Below the pieces are notes generated by a model. That model was not told the DNA's origin, searched no databases, and saw only the letters and a program-made list of their open reading frames with translations. DNA of 21,184 nucleotides from contig USBI01000029.1 in the NCBI GenBank assembly GCA_900552945.1, forward strand, positions 1-21,184. Reading direction: 5' to 3'. The translations under genes were made by a program, and so were the position numbers. Shown one piece after another: positions 1 through 7,637 of this stretch. The stretch comes from an uncultured Oscillospiraceae bacterium. Its GTDB lineage: Bacteria; Bacillota; Clostridia; Oscillospirales; Ruminococcaceae. Position 1 is the stretch's first letter; each line of letters starts with the position of its first letter.

Positions 1-33
1 TCTCGTGGGCTCGGAGATGTGTATAAGAGACAG
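1..33 (+). other. Nextera transposase adapter (non-genomic)
   Basis: These bases match the Illumina Nextera read-2 adapter without its first G. Positions 15-33 are the 19-bp Tn5 mosaic end. This is synthetic library sequence left on a contig end, not organism DNA. The genome starts at position 34 at the earliest, and the reading frame of the neighbouring regulator should not be extended into it. Confidence 0.98.
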
Positions 34-682
34 CCCAGGTACCGGCGGGGATGACCTCGGTTTTACAGCCTTCCGGGATATTTTCCCAAGGGATGTAGTT
101 GTCGGCGATGAGGTAATCGAAGCCGTTGCCCTCCACATTCATGCTGATGCCGTACATGCCGCAGATGGCGCGGTCATCGCCAGCTTGCATGTACTCTTCC
201 CAGAATTGCGGGATCTCCTTATAAGCCGTCTCCATTTCAAAGTGGCGGCAGATTCCCATGACAGTGAATGCTGCCTTTTCAACGATTTGGTATTCCAACA
301 TGTTTCCACCCTCCAGTGTCAGTTTGATTTTCAGCGGCGCGAAGGAACGGAGCGTACAGCCCTTTTTGCGGGCGGCCGACGGAGAAATGCCGTGAAATTT
401 TGTGAATGCTCTGGTAAAACCATCCGGCGAATCGTAGCCGTATTTGAGCGCGATGTCAAGGATGCGCCGGTCGGTTGAGCAGATTTCCTGCGCGGCAAGG
501 GTCAGCCGGCGGTTTTTGAGGTATTCACCCACGGTCAGCCCGCACAGCGCATGGAAGATTTTTTGAAAGTAAAAGCTCGACACATAGGCCTTCGCGGCAA
601 TCTGTTCCATGTCAAGCGGTTCGGTCAGGTGCTCTTCCATGTAAGCGATGGCGTTGGCGATCCCGTCGTTCCAGCCGTTCAT
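34..682 (-). CDS. AraC-family transcriptional regulator with effector-binding domain, 3' end missing
   Basis: This partial gene has about 216 visible codons and no stop codon before the adapter junction. The N-terminal ~105 residues form the two helix-turn-helix units of an AraC/XylS DNA-binding domain (first HTH near IAAKAYVSSFYFQKIF, second near ILDIALKYGYDSPDGFTRAF, then the usual GISPSAAR segment). After a linker, the frame continues from MLEYQIVEKAAFTVMG into what resembles a GyrI-like/AraC effector-binding domain, with a FWEEYM segment. That N-terminal HTH plus C-terminal ligand domain is the Rob/SoxS-related layout, usually about 290 residues, so some 70 are missing. The start at 682 has a GAGGAG site 10 nt upstream. 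An in-frame ATG at 691 is possible but leaves only 1 nt of spacing. A TACAAT on the minus strand at 719-724 could be a -10 box. It is divergent from proS. Ligand and targets cannot be inferred. Confidence 0.88.
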
Positions 683-744
683 ACGGGGCATGCTCCTCTC
701 TCTTGCTGCTGTAAGCTCATTGTACCGGTTTTGTGAAAGAAATT

Positions 745-773
745 CCCGACTTTGTCTGTCCGGTTGGGTCGGG
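745..773. repeat. Inverted repeat in the regulator-proS divergent region
   Basis: CCCGAC (745-750) and GTCGGG (768-773) are perfect inverted arms separated by 17 bases, between the AraC-type gene and proS. It could be an operator for the regulator or a weak hairpin. The rest of 683-967 shows only promoter elements. Confidence 0.35.
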
Positions 774-882
774 TAAAATCATATTCAGTATAGAGCAAAA
801 AGAAGCGGTTTGCAATGTGCGGATTTACTTTAAGACCGGATGCCTGCTTGGGGAGCGAACAAAACGGTGTTGCCGCACTCTC

Positions 883-911
883 TTGCAAAACCTGTTCCGG
901 CGTGATAAAAT
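883..911 (+). promoter_or_regulatory. Putative sigma-A promoter for proS
   Basis: A -35 TTGCAA (883-888), a 17-nt spacer and a -10 TAAAAT (906-911) preceded by TGA form an extended -10 promoter. Transcription would start near 918 and give a leader of about 50 nt, too short for a T-box. The leader contains a 7-bp inverted repeat, AAGGGCA/TGCCCTT, at 933-947 around one base. Confidence 0.7.
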
Positions 912-967
912 ATAACAGTTCAGTTGCATTATAAGGGCAATGCCCTTTTGAAAGGATACGAAATAAC

Positions 968-2404
968 ATGGCACAGAAAAAAATGGTCGAGGCAATTACC
1001 TCCATGGACGAAGATTTTGCCCAGTGGTATACCGACGTTGTCAAAAAAGCAGAGCTGATCGATTACTCCAGCGTAAAGGGCTGTATGGTCTTCCGTCCGT
1101 ACGGGTACGCGATCTGGGAAAACATCCAGAAGGATTTGGACGCGCGGTTTAAAAAGACCGGGCACGAAAATGTTTATATGCCGATGCTGATTCCCGAAAG
1201 CCTGCTCCAGAAGGAGAAGGATCATGTCGCCGGGTTTGCGCCGGAAGTAGCATGGGTCACCCAGGGTGGGCAGGAAAAGCTCACCGAGCGGCTGTGCATC
1301 CGCCCGACGTCGGAGGTGCTCTTCTGCGAGCATTATTCAAAGGTCATCAACTCTTACCGCGACCTGCCGAAGCTGTACAACCAGTGGTGCTCGGTCATGC
1401 GCTGGGAGAAAACCACCCGTCCGTTCCTGCGCAACTCTGAATTTCTCTGGCAGGAAGGTCATACCATGCATGAAACGGCAGAGGAAGCAAAAGAAGAAAC
1501 CATGCGCATGCTGCATGTTTACGCGGATTTTTACCGGGATACGCTTGCCATTCCGGCGGTCATCGGTCAGAAGACCGAAAAAGAGAAATTTGCCGGCGCG
1601 GAAGCGACCTATACCATTGAGCCCATGATGCACAACGGCGTTGCGCTTCAGGGCGGTACCTCCCACTACTTTGGTGACGGGTTTGCCAAGAGCTTCGGCA
1701 TCACCTTCACTGGAAGGGACAACACGCTGCAGTATCCGCACCAGACCTCGTGGGGCGTTTCCACCCGCATGATCGGCGCGATCATCATGGTCCACGGGGA
1801 TGACAACGGCCTGATCCTCCCGCCGAAAATCGCTCCGATCCAGATCGCGGTGGTGCCGATCGCACAGCACAAAGAAGGCGTACTGGATAAGGCGCGCGCG
1901 ATTGCTGATCAGCTTTCCGAACAGTACCGCGTTAAGCTGGACGATAGCGACAACACCCCGGGCTGGAAGTTCAGCCAGTATGAGATGAAGGGCGTTCCGC
2001 TCCGTCTGGAGATCGGCCCGAAAGATATCGAGCAGAATCAGTGCGTGCTCGTTCGCCGTGACAACCGCGAAAAAATCGTTGTCAGCCTGGATCGTCTGCT
2101 GGAGGAGATCCCGAAGGTATTACAGGCGGTTCATGACGGATTGTATGAAAAAGCGCTGGCCAACCTGAAGGAGAAAACCTTCACCGCGCATAACTACGAT
2201 GAGTTTTTGGATCTGGCGAAAAACCATCCGGGATTCATCAAGGCGATGTGGTGCGGTGATTCCGCTTGTGAGGATAAGCTCAAAGAGGTCACTGGCGGCG
2301 TGAAATCCCGCTGCATCCCGTTTGAGGAGGAGCACATCTCCGACGTTTGCGTCTGCTGCGGCAAACCGGCGAAGCACCAGGTCTACTGGGGGCGCCAGTA
2401 TTAA
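968..2404 (+). CDS. proS: Prolyl-tRNA synthetase, short archaeal/eukaryotic-type (ProS type 3)
   Basis: This 478-residue cytosolic class II synthetase charges tRNA-Pro with proline. The class II core fills residues ~1-285, with motif 2 around [18 protein letters not shown] (151-168) and motif 3 around [17 protein letters not shown] (263-279). The anticodon-binding domain follows at ~287-390. The C-terminal extension carries Cys429, Cys434, Cys449, Cys461, Cys463 and Cys464 and ends in Tyr478. Such a C-terminal Cys-rich, Tyr-terminated domain is typical of the archaeal/eukaryotic-type enzyme, and there is no INS editing domain between motifs 2 and 3 as in the long bacterial type. The start is supported by an AAAGGA site about 11 nt upstream. 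The gene is monocistronic, with its own promoter and a terminator 34 bases after the stop. Identity is very secure. Confidence 0.98.
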   Translation: MAQKKMVEAITSMDEDFAQWYTDVVKKAELIDYSSVKGCMVFRPYGYAIWENIQKDLDARFKKTGHENVYMPMLIPESLLQKEKDHVAGFAPEVAWVTQGGQEKLTERLCIRPTSEVLFCEHYSKVINSYRDLPKLYNQWCSVMRWEKTTRPFLRNSEFLWQEGHTMHETAEEAKEETMRMLHVYADFYRDTLAIPAVIGQKTEKEKFAGAEATYTIEPMMHNGVALQGGTSHYFGDGFAKSFGITFTGRDNTLQYPHQTSWGVSTRMIGAIIMVHGDDNGLILPPKIAPIQIAVVPIAQHKEGVLDKARAIADQLSEQYRVKLDDSDNTPGWKFSQYEMKGVPLRLEIGPKDIEQNQCVLVRRDNREKIVVSLDRLLEEIPKVLQAVHDGLYEKALANLKEKTFTAHNYDEFLDLAKNHPGFIKAMWCGDSACEDKLKEVTGGVKSRCIPFEEEHISDVCVCCGKPAKHQVYWGRQY

Positions 2405-2437
2405 TGCGGGTAGTTACGCTGTTTTGAACCATTCTGA

Positions 2438-2470
2438 CCGCCGGGCAAACCCGGCGGCCGGTTTTGTTTT
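2438..2470 (+). terminator. Rho-independent terminator of proS
   Basis: The 8-bp GC-rich stem CCGCCGGG/CCCGGCGG (2438-2445 with 2450-2457) has a CAAA loop and is followed by a T-rich stretch from 2461. It begins 34 bases after the proS stop. Confidence 0.9.
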
Positions 2471-2506
2471 ATCCTTTGGGCAGGGATGACCGCGGCAGAG
2501 CGCTGG

Positions 2507-2541
2507 TTTTGTCCGCACGGCGAACGAAATCGGAGACAAAA
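2507..2541. repeat. Inverted repeat upstream of the ribosomal promoter
   Basis: TTTTGTC (2507-2513) and GACAAAA (2535-2541) are perfect 7-bp arms separated by 21 bases, about 65 bases before the -35 box of the ribosomal operon. It lies outside the predicted transcript. No function is evident. Confidence 0.25.
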
Positions 2542-2607
2542 CAATTTGTTGGTGATTATGCACAATTTTAAAGCTTCAATTTCTCAAAAGTTCTACACCT
2601 GTTTTTC

Positions 2608-2636
2608 TTGCTGTCCTGGCATGTCTATTGTATAAT
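2608..2636 (+). promoter_or_regulatory. Putative main promoter of the S10-spc-alpha operon
   Basis: A -35-like TTGCTG (2608-2613) is followed, after exactly 17 nt, by a perfect TATAAT (2631-2636). A start near 2643 gives an untranslated leader of about 308 nt before rpsJ. It is the best promoter match in the gap between proS and rpsJ. Confidence 0.75.
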
Positions 2637-2839
2637 AATTAAGCACGACTGCGACAGATATGCGATGAAGCGGGAGGTGGCCGTCCGAACGGACGGGGAA
2701 TTTCCGTGGAGTATGTCCGATTTTAAACCGGGCGACAACAATTACTGATAAAGTAAGTACGGTGTAAACTGGCACATGCTATGTGTTAAGTACATCTGCG
2801 TCGTATGGGCAGGGGTTCTTGCGGCCTTTTGCTCCAGTT

Positions 2840-2870
2840 CCGGAAAAACGTCAGTTTTTTCGGTTTTTTT
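2840..2870 (+). terminator. Terminator inside the rpsJ leader (candidate attenuator)
   Basis: The 10-bp stem CCGGAAAAAC (2840-2849) pairs with GTTTTTTCGG (2854-2863), including one G-U pair and a GTCA loop, and is followed by seven T residues (2864-2870). It lies about 200 nt downstream of the predicted start site and 80 nt before rpsJ, so transcription must read through it to reach any ribosomal gene. Confidence 0.8.
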
Positions 2871-2888
2871 AATGGATAATCGCGAAAC

Positions 2889-2902
2889 ACACGGCGCCGT
2901 GT
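2889..2902. repeat. Perfect 14-bp palindrome before rpsJ
   Basis: ACACGGCGCCGTGT reads the same on both strands and sits between the leader terminator and the rpsJ ribosome binding site. It could be a dyad for a dimeric protein or a short RNA stem (ACACG/CGTGT). Confidence 0.5.
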
Positions 2903-2950
2903 TCAGTATTTGATGTTCACCGCAGGAACAATTTGAGGAGGCGATGAAAA

Positions 2951-3262
2951 GTGGCAGTCAAAGAAAAAATCAGAATCAGACTTAAGAGTTATGATCACAG
3001 TTTGGTGGATGCAGCAGCGACCAAGATCGTTGAGACCGCTAAGCGCACCGGCGCAAGAGTTTCGGGCCCGATCCCGCTCCCGACCGAGAAAGAGATCGTA
3101 ACCATTCTCCGTGCTGTTCATAAGTACAAATACAGCCGTGAGCAGTTTGAGATGAGAACCCACAAAAGACTCATTGACATTTTAAGGCCGTCCAACAAAA
3201 CTGTTGAGGCTTTACAGGGTCTTGAGCTTCCTGCCGGCGTGGAACTGGAGATCAAACTCTAA
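2951..3262 (+). CDS. rpsJ: 30S ribosomal protein S10
   Basis: This is a 103-residue S10 of standard length, a protein of the 30S head that in bacteria also partners NusB in transcription antitermination. Family sequence is clear in [20 protein letters not shown] and the later THKRLIDI segment. The start is GTG at 2951, 9 nt after GAGGAGG (2935-2941). The nearby ATG at 2944 is out of frame. It is the first gene of the operon, behind the long leader with the internal terminator. That S10 itself acts in antitermination is suggestive, but no link to this leader is shown. Confidence 0.98.
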   Translation: MAVKEKIRIRLKSYDHSLVDAAATKIVETAKRTGARVSGPIPLPTEKEIVTILRAVHKYKYSREQFEMRTHKRLIDILRPSNKTVEALQGLELPAGVELEIKL

Positions 3263-3285
3263 GTTGAATCCGCGGCGCAGGTCAT

Positions 3286-3302
3286 GTTGGCAAAACGCCA
3301 AC
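3286..3302 (+). other. Intercistronic stem-loop, rpsJ-rplC
   Basis: GTTGGC (3286-3291) and GCCAAC (3297-3302) form a 6-bp stem with loop AAAAC, in the 65-nt gap and 12 nt before the rplC Shine-Dalgarno. There is no U tract, so it is not a terminator. It may affect rplC translation or mRNA processing. Confidence 0.5.
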
Positions 3303-3327
3303 CAATAACCGAATAGGAGGAAAGACA

Positions 3328-3963
3328 ATGAAAAAAGGTATCGTTGGTAAGAAAATCGGTATGACTCAGATTTTCGACGACAACGGCAAGGTCATCCCTG
3401 TAACCGTAGTGGAAGCAGGTCCTTGCGTGGTGGTTCAGAAGAAGACCGTTGAAAACGACGGCTATTCCGCTGTACAGCTCGGCTTCGGCGAGATCAGCGT
3501 AAAGAACACCAACAAACCGCAGAAAGGCCACTTTGCAAAAGCGGACGCGGCGGTAAAAAGAACCCTCAACGAGTTCAAATTCGATGATGCGGATGCAATG
3601 AATCCGGGCGACATCATCAAGGCTGACACGTTTGAAGTCGGCGACATCGTGGATGTCTGCGGCACCAGCAAAGGTAAAGGCTTCGCAGGCACCATCAAAC
3701 GGTTCAACAACCGTTCTTTGAAAGCAACTCACGGTACTGGCCCGGTTGCTCGCCATGCTGGTTCTATGGGCGCTGGTTCTGACCCGTCCAGAATCATGAA
3801 AGGCAAGAAAATGCCTGGTCATCTGGGTGCTGAAACAGTTACTGTTCAGAATCTTGAAGTTGTGAAAGTAGATGCAGAAAACAACCTGATCGCACTCAAA
3901 GGTGCAATCCCTGGCCCGAAGGGCGGCATTGTTACCATTAAAAGTGCTGTGAAGAAAGCTTAA
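3328..3963 (+). CDS. rplC: 50S ribosomal protein L3
   Basis: This 211-residue L3 is an early 23S rRNA-binding assembly protein with a long loop reaching toward the peptidyl transferase centre. The N-terminal [13 protein letters not shown] and the loop region with [16 protein letters not shown] and the following KKMPGHLG (about residues 135-170) are the family signatures. AGGAGG (3315-3320) lies 7 nt before the ATG. The 65-nt gap from rpsJ contains a stem-loop, while rplD follows after 17 nt. Confidence 0.98.
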   Translation: MKKGIVGKKIGMTQIFDDNGKVIPVTVVEAGPCVVVQKKTVENDGYSAVQLGFGEISVKNTNKPQKGHFAKADAAVKRTLNEFKFDDADAMNPGDIIKADTFEVGDIVDVCGTSKGKGFAGTIKRFNNRSLKATHGTGPVARHAGSMGAGSDPSRIMKGKKMPGHLGAETVTVQNLEVVKVDAENNLIALKGAIPGPKGGIVTIKSAVKKA

Positions 3964-3980
3964 CGGAAGGAGGAAGCAAC

Positions 3981-4604
3981 ATGCCAAACATGAAAGTTTT
4001 GGATAAGAATGGCAAAGAGGTTTCCACGATGGAGCTTTCTGATGCTATCTTCGGCGTAACCCCGAACGAGGCGGTTATGCATATGGCTGTTGTCAACTAT
4101 CTGGCCAACCAGCGCCAGGGCACACAGTCTACCCTGACCCGTACTGAGGTTCGCGGCGGCGGCCGTAAGCCTTGGAGACAGAAAGGCACCGGTCATGCAA
4201 GACAGGGTTCCATCCGCGCTCCGCAGTGGAGACACGGCGGCATCGCTCTTGGCCCGAAACCGCGTGACTACCGTTTTGCGCTCAACAAAAAGGTCAGAGC
4301 GCTTGCACTGAAATCTGCGCTTTCCGCGAAGGTTCAGGGCGGCGAGATGATCCTGCTCGATACATTTGCTATGACTGAGTATCGGACCAAAGAAATGGTA
4401 AACACCCTTTCCGCAATCGGCGCGGACAAAAAAGTCCTCATCGCACTGCCGGCTGTTGACAATGTGGTCATCAAGAGCGCCGCGAACATCCCGGGCGTTA
4501 AGACCACCCAGTACAACACCCTGAATGTTTATGACATTCTCAACTGCGACAAGCTGGTTATGCTGAAAGATACCGCTCTCAAACTTGAGGAGGTGTACGC
4601 GTAA
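3981..4604 (+). CDS. rplD: 50S ribosomal protein L4
   Basis: This 207-residue L4 (named L1e in some databases) lines the peptide exit tunnel. The extended basic loop at about residues 52-87, containing RGGGRKPWRQKGTGHARQG, is the tunnel-facing element. In Escherichia coli L4 is also the autogenous repressor of the S10 operon, which makes it one natural candidate to test against the leader here, though that is only inference. A GGAGG site precedes the ATG. The stop codon overlaps the rplW start by one base, indicating translational coupling. Confidence 0.98.
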   Translation: MPNMKVLDKNGKEVSTMELSDAIFGVTPNEAVMHMAVVNYLANQRQGTQSTLTRTEVRGGGRKPWRQKGTGHARQGSIRAPQWRHGGIALGPKPRDYRFALNKKVRALALKSALSAKVQGGEMILLDTFAMTEYRTKEMVNTLSAIGADKKVLIALPAVDNVVIKSAANIPGVKTTQYNTLNVYDILNCDKLVMLKDTALKLEEVYA

Positions 4605-4897
4605 TGAAAGCGCCACAGGATATCATCATTCGCCCGGTCATGACAGAGAAATCCATCATGAGCGTTGGTGAGAAAAAATACACCTTTAAGGTTGCAAAGG
4701 ATTCCAACAAGATTGAGATTGCACAGGCTGTTGAAGTTCTTTTCGGCGTCAAAGTCAAAAAGGTCAACACCATGAACTGCAAAGGCCGTCGGAAACGCAT
4801 GGGCATGAATGTCGGCTATCAGCCGGATTACAAAAAGGCCATCGTTACCCTGACCGAGGATTCCAAGGGCATCGAGGTATTCGAAAGCCTCGCATAA
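4604..4897 (+). CDS. rplW: 50S ribosomal protein L23
   Basis: This 97-residue L23 of normal length lies at the peptide-exit site, where trigger factor and SRP dock on bacterial ribosomes. Recognisable segments are IIIRPVMTEKS near the N-terminus and VEVLFGVKVKKVNT in the middle, followed by a basic patch with GRRKRMG. The ATG overlaps the rplD stop (TAATG). It is followed by a 95-nt gap holding two stem-loops. Confidence 0.98.
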   Translation: MKAPQDIIIRPVMTEKSIMSVGEKKYTFKVAKDSNKIEIAQAVEVLFGVKVKKVNTMNCKGRRKRMGMNVGYQPDYKKAIVTLTEDSKGIEVFESLA

Positions 4898-4910
4898 GCC
4901 GACTGCAACA

Positions 4911-4929
4911 GTCCGGGTAGGTCCCGGAC
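4911..4929 (+). other. Intercistronic stem-loop 1, rplW-rplB
   Basis: GTCCGGG (4911-4917) pairs perfectly with CCCGGAC (4923-4929) around a 5-nt loop. No U tract follows. It is the first of two adjacent stable stems in an unusually long gap for this operon. Confidence 0.6.
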
Positions 4930-4939
4930 GGTGATGTAT

Positions 4940-4965
4940 GGGGACGGCGGATAAGGGCTGTCCTC
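4940..4965 (+). other. Intercistronic stem-loop 2, rplW-rplB
   Basis: GGACGGC (4942-4948) pairs with GCTGTCC (4957-4963) with one G-U pair and an 8-nt loop. Outer bases 4940-4941 and 4964-4965 extend it. It ends 13 nt before the rplB Shine-Dalgarno, so it could influence rplB initiation. Confidence 0.5.
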
Positions 4966-4992
4966 GCTAAACCGAAACAAGGAGTGAAAACA

Positions 4993-5826
4993 ATGGCAAT
5001 TAAAAGCTACAAGCCGACAACAGCTTCCAGACGTCATATGACAGTTGTTGATTATTCGGCTCTTTCCAAAGTAGCACCGGAAAAAAGCCTGCTTGAGCCG
5101 CTCAAGAAGACTTCCGGCCGTAACAGCTACGGAAGAATCACCGTTCGTCATCACGGCGGCGGAAACAGAAGAAAATACCGTGTCATCGATTTCAAGCGCG
5201 ACAAAGTCGGCATGAACGCAGAGGTTATGACCATTGAGTACGACCCGAACCGTTCCGCTCACATTGCGCTGGTTAAATATGAAGACGGTGAGAAACGCTA
5301 CATCATCGCACCGATCGGCCTGAAGGTCGGCGACACGGTTCGCAACGGTGCAGATGCGGACATCAAACCGGGCAATGCTCTTCCGCTGAGCGCAATTCCG
5401 GTCGGTACCGTCATCCACAACATTGAGCTTTACCCGGGCAAAGGCGCTCAGCTGGTTCGTTCCGCTGGTAACATGGCTCAGTTGATGGCAAAAGAGGGCA
5501 TTTACGCACTCATCCGTCTGCCGTCCGGCGAGCAGAGAAACATTCCTGCGAACTGCATGGCAACCATCGGTCAGGTCGGCAACACCGATCATGAGAACAC
5601 CAACATTGGTAAGGCCGGTAAAAAACGCCACATGGGCTGGCGCCCCTCTGTCCGCGGTTCTGTTATGAACCCGAACGATCACCCGCACGGTGGTGGTGAA
5701 GGTAAATCGCCGATCGGACGTCCGGGACCTGTTACACCTTGGGGTAAACCGACCCTTGGTTACAAGACCCGTGCGAAACATCATCGCTCCGATAAATTTA
5801 TCGTGAAACGCAGAAATGCGAAATAA
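4993..5826 (+). CDS. rplB: 50S ribosomal protein L2
   Basis: This 277-residue L2 is needed for subunit association and peptidyl transferase activity. The conserved C-terminal stretch with [12 protein letters not shown] (about 226-237) includes the histidine region implicated in peptidyl transfer, followed by [19 protein letters not shown]. The ATG at 4993 is preferred: AAGGAG (4979-4984) is 8 nt upstream and the protein then starts [10 protein letters not shown] as in homologues. The in-frame GTG at 4984 overlaps that ribosome binding site and is rejected. Confidence 0.98.
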   Translation: MAIKSYKPTTASRRHMTVVDYSALSKVAPEKSLLEPLKKTSGRNSYGRITVRHHGGGNRRKYRVIDFKRDKVGMNAEVMTIEYDPNRSAHIALVKYEDGEKRYIIAPIGLKVGDTVRNGADADIKPGNALPLSAIPVGTVIHNIELYPGKGAQLVRSAGNMAQLMAKEGIYALIRLPSGEQRNIPANCMATIGQVGNTDHENTNIGKAGKKRHMGWRPSVRGSVMNPNDHPHGGGEGKSPIGRPGPVTPWGKPTLGYKTRAKHHRSDKFIVKRRNAK

Positions 5827-5849
5827 GCCGAAAGGAGACAGATGAATCT

Positions 5850-6131
5850 ATGGGCAGAAGTGTTAAAAAAGGGCCATACGTTCAGCCGGCCCTCTTACAG
5901 CGTGTTCAGAAGATGAACGAAACAGGGGAAAAAGTTGTGCTCAAAACCTGGAGCCGTGCTTCCACCATTTTCCCTGATTTTGTAGGCCATACATTTGCCG
6001 TCCATGACGGACGCAAACACGTACCGGTATATGTCACTGAGGATATGGTAGGTCACAAACTCGGCGAGTTTGCACCGACCAGAACTTACAAAGGCCATGC
6101 CGGCTCTAAGACATCAAACAACGGTAAGTAA
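5850..6131 (+). CDS. rpsS: 30S ribosomal protein S19
   Basis: This 93-residue S19 is a 30S head protein that forms a complex with S13 and contacts the A-site finger bridge. The N-terminus [11 protein letters not shown] and the C-terminal half with [20 protein letters not shown] and [12 protein letters not shown] are diagnostic. It sits in the canonical slot between rplB and rplV, with an AAGGAG site upstream and a 23-nt gap from rplB. Confidence 0.98.
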   Translation: MGRSVKKGPYVQPALLQRVQKMNETGEKVVLKTWSRASTIFPDFVGHTFAVHDGRKHVPVYVTEDMVGHKLGEFAPTRTYKGHAGSKTSNNGK

Positions 6132-6151
6132 GGCCGGAAGGAGGATTTTGA

Positions 6152-6487
6152 ATGGAAGCTAGGGCTTATCTCAGACATGCCCGTATCGCCCCGAGAAAAG
6201 TTCAGATTGTGCTGGACCTGATCCGCAACAAGCCGGTCGATCTCGCGATGGCGATCTTGAAAAACACACCGAAAGCTGCGTGTGAGCCTCTGGTAAAACT
6301 TCTGGCATCAGCAATTGCTAACGCCGAAAACAATCATGGTATGAACAGAGACGATCTTTACGTTGCAGAGTGCTTCGTCACTCCCGGGCCGACACTCAAA
6401 CGCATTCGGCCGAGAGCGCATGGCAGAGCATTTAAGGTTCTGAAAAGAACTTCTCATATCACCCTTGTGTTGAAGGAAAAAGAATAA
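6152..6487 (+). CDS. rplV: 50S ribosomal protein L22
   Basis: This 111-residue L22 binds 23S rRNA and its long beta-hairpin lines the exit tunnel. The hairpin region is visible as [17 protein letters not shown] followed by KRTSHIT (about residues 77-104). Macrolide resistance changes in other bacteria fall in this loop, and no insertion or deletion is evident here. The N-terminus [18 protein letters not shown] is typical. AAGGAGG precedes the start. Confidence 0.98.
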   Translation: MEARAYLRHARIAPRKVQIVLDLIRNKPVDLAMAILKNTPKAACEPLVKLLASAIANAENNHGMNRDDLYVAECFVTPGPTLKRIRPRAHGRAFKVLKRTSHITLVLKEKE

Positions 6488-6507
6488 GCTGAAAGAGGAG
6501 GTAAACT

Positions 6508-7218
6508 ATGGGACAGAAAGTAAACCCACACGGTTTTAGAGTGGGCGTAATCAAAGACTGGGATTCCCGCTGGTTTGTGAACGATGCTGCTTTCGGCGAT
6601 ACTCTCGTTGAGGATTACAAGGTCCGTAAGTATCTGAAGAAAAAACTGTACGCGGCAGGCGTTCCGCGCATCGAGATTGAGCGTGACGCCCTTCGAATTA
6701 GAATCCACATTCACTGTGCAAAACCGGGTCTGGTCATCGGCCGCGGCGGCGCTGAGATTGAGAAACTCCGTGCGGAGCTTCAGAAAATGCTCGGCAAAAC
6801 CGTTCTCATCAACATTGTTGAGGTGAAACAGCCTGATCTGAACGCACAGCTCGTTGCAGAGAACATTGCTTCTCAGCTGGAGCGCAGAATTTCGTTCCGC
6901 CGTGCAATGAAACAGTGCATTGGCAGAACCATGAAATTGGGCGCAAAAGGTATTAAAACGACCGTTTCCGGCCGTCTCGGCGGCGCTGAAATCGCGCGTT
7001 CCGAAAGCTATCATGAGGGTACCATCCCTCTTCAGACCCTCCGTGCAGACATCGATTATGGTTTTGCTGAGGCAAACACCACCTACGGAAAAATCGGTGT
7101 AAAGACATGGATCTACAAAGGTGAAGTTCTGAAAGGCGACCTTGCTGCTTCTGCTTCCCGCAGAACCGAAAGAGAAAACAGCCGCAGAAGACCCCGCAGA
7201 GAAGGAGGTAGCAAGTAA
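6508..7218 (+). CDS. rpsC: 30S ribosomal protein S3
   Basis: This 236-residue S3 lies at the mRNA entry channel and takes part in mRNA unwinding with S4 and S5. It has an N-terminal type II KH domain with the GXXG-like [10 protein letters not shown] (about 76-85) and a C-terminal domain with [21 protein letters not shown] basic Arg/Lys-rich tail ends the protein. AGAGGAGG lies before the ATG, and the stop overlaps the rplP start by one base. Confidence 0.98.
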   Translation: MGQKVNPHGFRVGVIKDWDSRWFVNDAAFGDTLVEDYKVRKYLKKKLYAAGVPRIEIERDALRIRIHIHCAKPGLVIGRGGAEIEKLRAELQKMLGKTVLINIVEVKQPDLNAQLVAENIASQLERRISFRRAMKQCIGRTMKLGAKGIKTTVSGRLGGAEIARSESYHEGTIPLQTLRADIDYGFAEANTTYGKIGVKTWIYKGEVLKGDLAASASRRTERENSRRRPRREGGSK

Positions 7219-7637
7219 TGCTGTTACCAAAGCGTGTTAAATACCGCCGCGTTCACAGAGGACGTATGACCGGTAAAGCCACCCGCGGCAATACCGTGAC
7301 TTACGGCGAATATGGCTTGCAGGCACTGCAGCCGGCTTGGATTACCTCGAACCAGATTGAGGCGGCTCGTATCGCCATGACCCGTTACATCAAACGTGGC
7401 GGTCAGGTTTGGATCAAAATTTTCCCGGATAAACCGGTTACAGAGAAACCGGCTGAAACCCGAATGGGTTCCGGTAAAGGTTCTCCGGAGTACTGGGTAG
7501 CTGTTGTAAAACCGGGCAGAGTCCTGTTTGAGATTGCAGGCGTTCCGGAAGAGACTGCAAGAGAAGCTATGCGTCTTGCAATGCACAAGCTGCCGATCAA
7601 ATGCAAATTCGTATCTAAGACAGGCGGTGAGCAATAA
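7218..7637 (+). CDS. rplP: 50S ribosomal protein L16
   Basis: This 139-residue L16 helps shape the A-site tRNA channel and the central protuberance side of the 50S subunit. Conserved [17 protein letters not shown], then [19 protein letters not shown] and [13 protein letters not shown] confirm the family. The ribosome binding site is the GGAGG inside the 3' end of rpsC (7204-7208). The gene overlaps rpsC and rpmC by one base each, so the three are probably translationally coupled. Confidence 0.98.
   Translation: MLLPKRVKYRRVHRGRMTGKATRGNTVTYGEYGLQALQPAWITSNQIEAARIAMTRYIKRGGQVWIKIFPDKPVTEKPAETRMGSGKGSPEYWVAVVKPGRVLFEIAGVPEETAREAMRLAMHKLPIKCKFVSKTGGEQ

Larger units (their letters stand above)
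2643..2950 (+). promoter_or_regulatory. Long structured 5' leader of the ribosomal operon
   Basis: No ORF here resembles a gene, but compact stems are visible. They are CCGTCC/GGACGG with a GAAC tetraloop (2681-2696); GTCCG/CGGGC with a 9-nt loop (2715-2733); TTACT/AGTAA (2742-2756); CACAT/ATGTG (2773-2785); and a long-range AACTGG (2767-2772) with CCAGTT (2834-2839). The last pairing ends immediately before the terminator stem at 2840. The layout (long leader, hairpins, terminator, then the first gene) resembles a transcription-attenuation leader. Autoregulation of S10 operons by L4 is established in Escherichia coli, but this leader is not that RNA and no ligand can be named. Confidence 0.6.

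Noticed and set aside
5..478. Plus-strand ORF of 157 codons at the left edge
   Set aside because: It begins inside the Nextera adapter and is antisense to a clear AraC-family coding frame.
918..967. T-box riboswitch upstream of proS
   Set aside because: The leader is only about 50 nt, and no T-box sequence or terminator/antiterminator pair is visible.
679..1044. Minus-strand ORF spanning the regulator-proS gap
   Set aside because: Low-complexity translation with no recognisable domain. It crosses the proS promoter and the proS start.
4911..4965. Internal transcription terminators in the operon gaps
   Set aside because: The hairpins at 3286, 4911, 4940, 11726, 15466 and 17210 have no following T tract, so they are reported only as stem-loops.
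4984..4992. GTG start for rplB nine bases upstream
   Set aside because: It overlaps the Shine-Dalgarno and adds residues not seen in L2. Equivalent overlong starts for rplX (8517), rplO (11747), secY (12237) and the KOW gene (14946) were rejected for the same reason.
4828..5784. Minus-strand ORF of 318 codons opposite rplB
   Set aside because: Antisense shadow of L2, with no family resemblance and no ribosome binding site. The same applies to long minus ORFs at 8665-9516, 12618-13529, 8202-8870 and 6454-7230.
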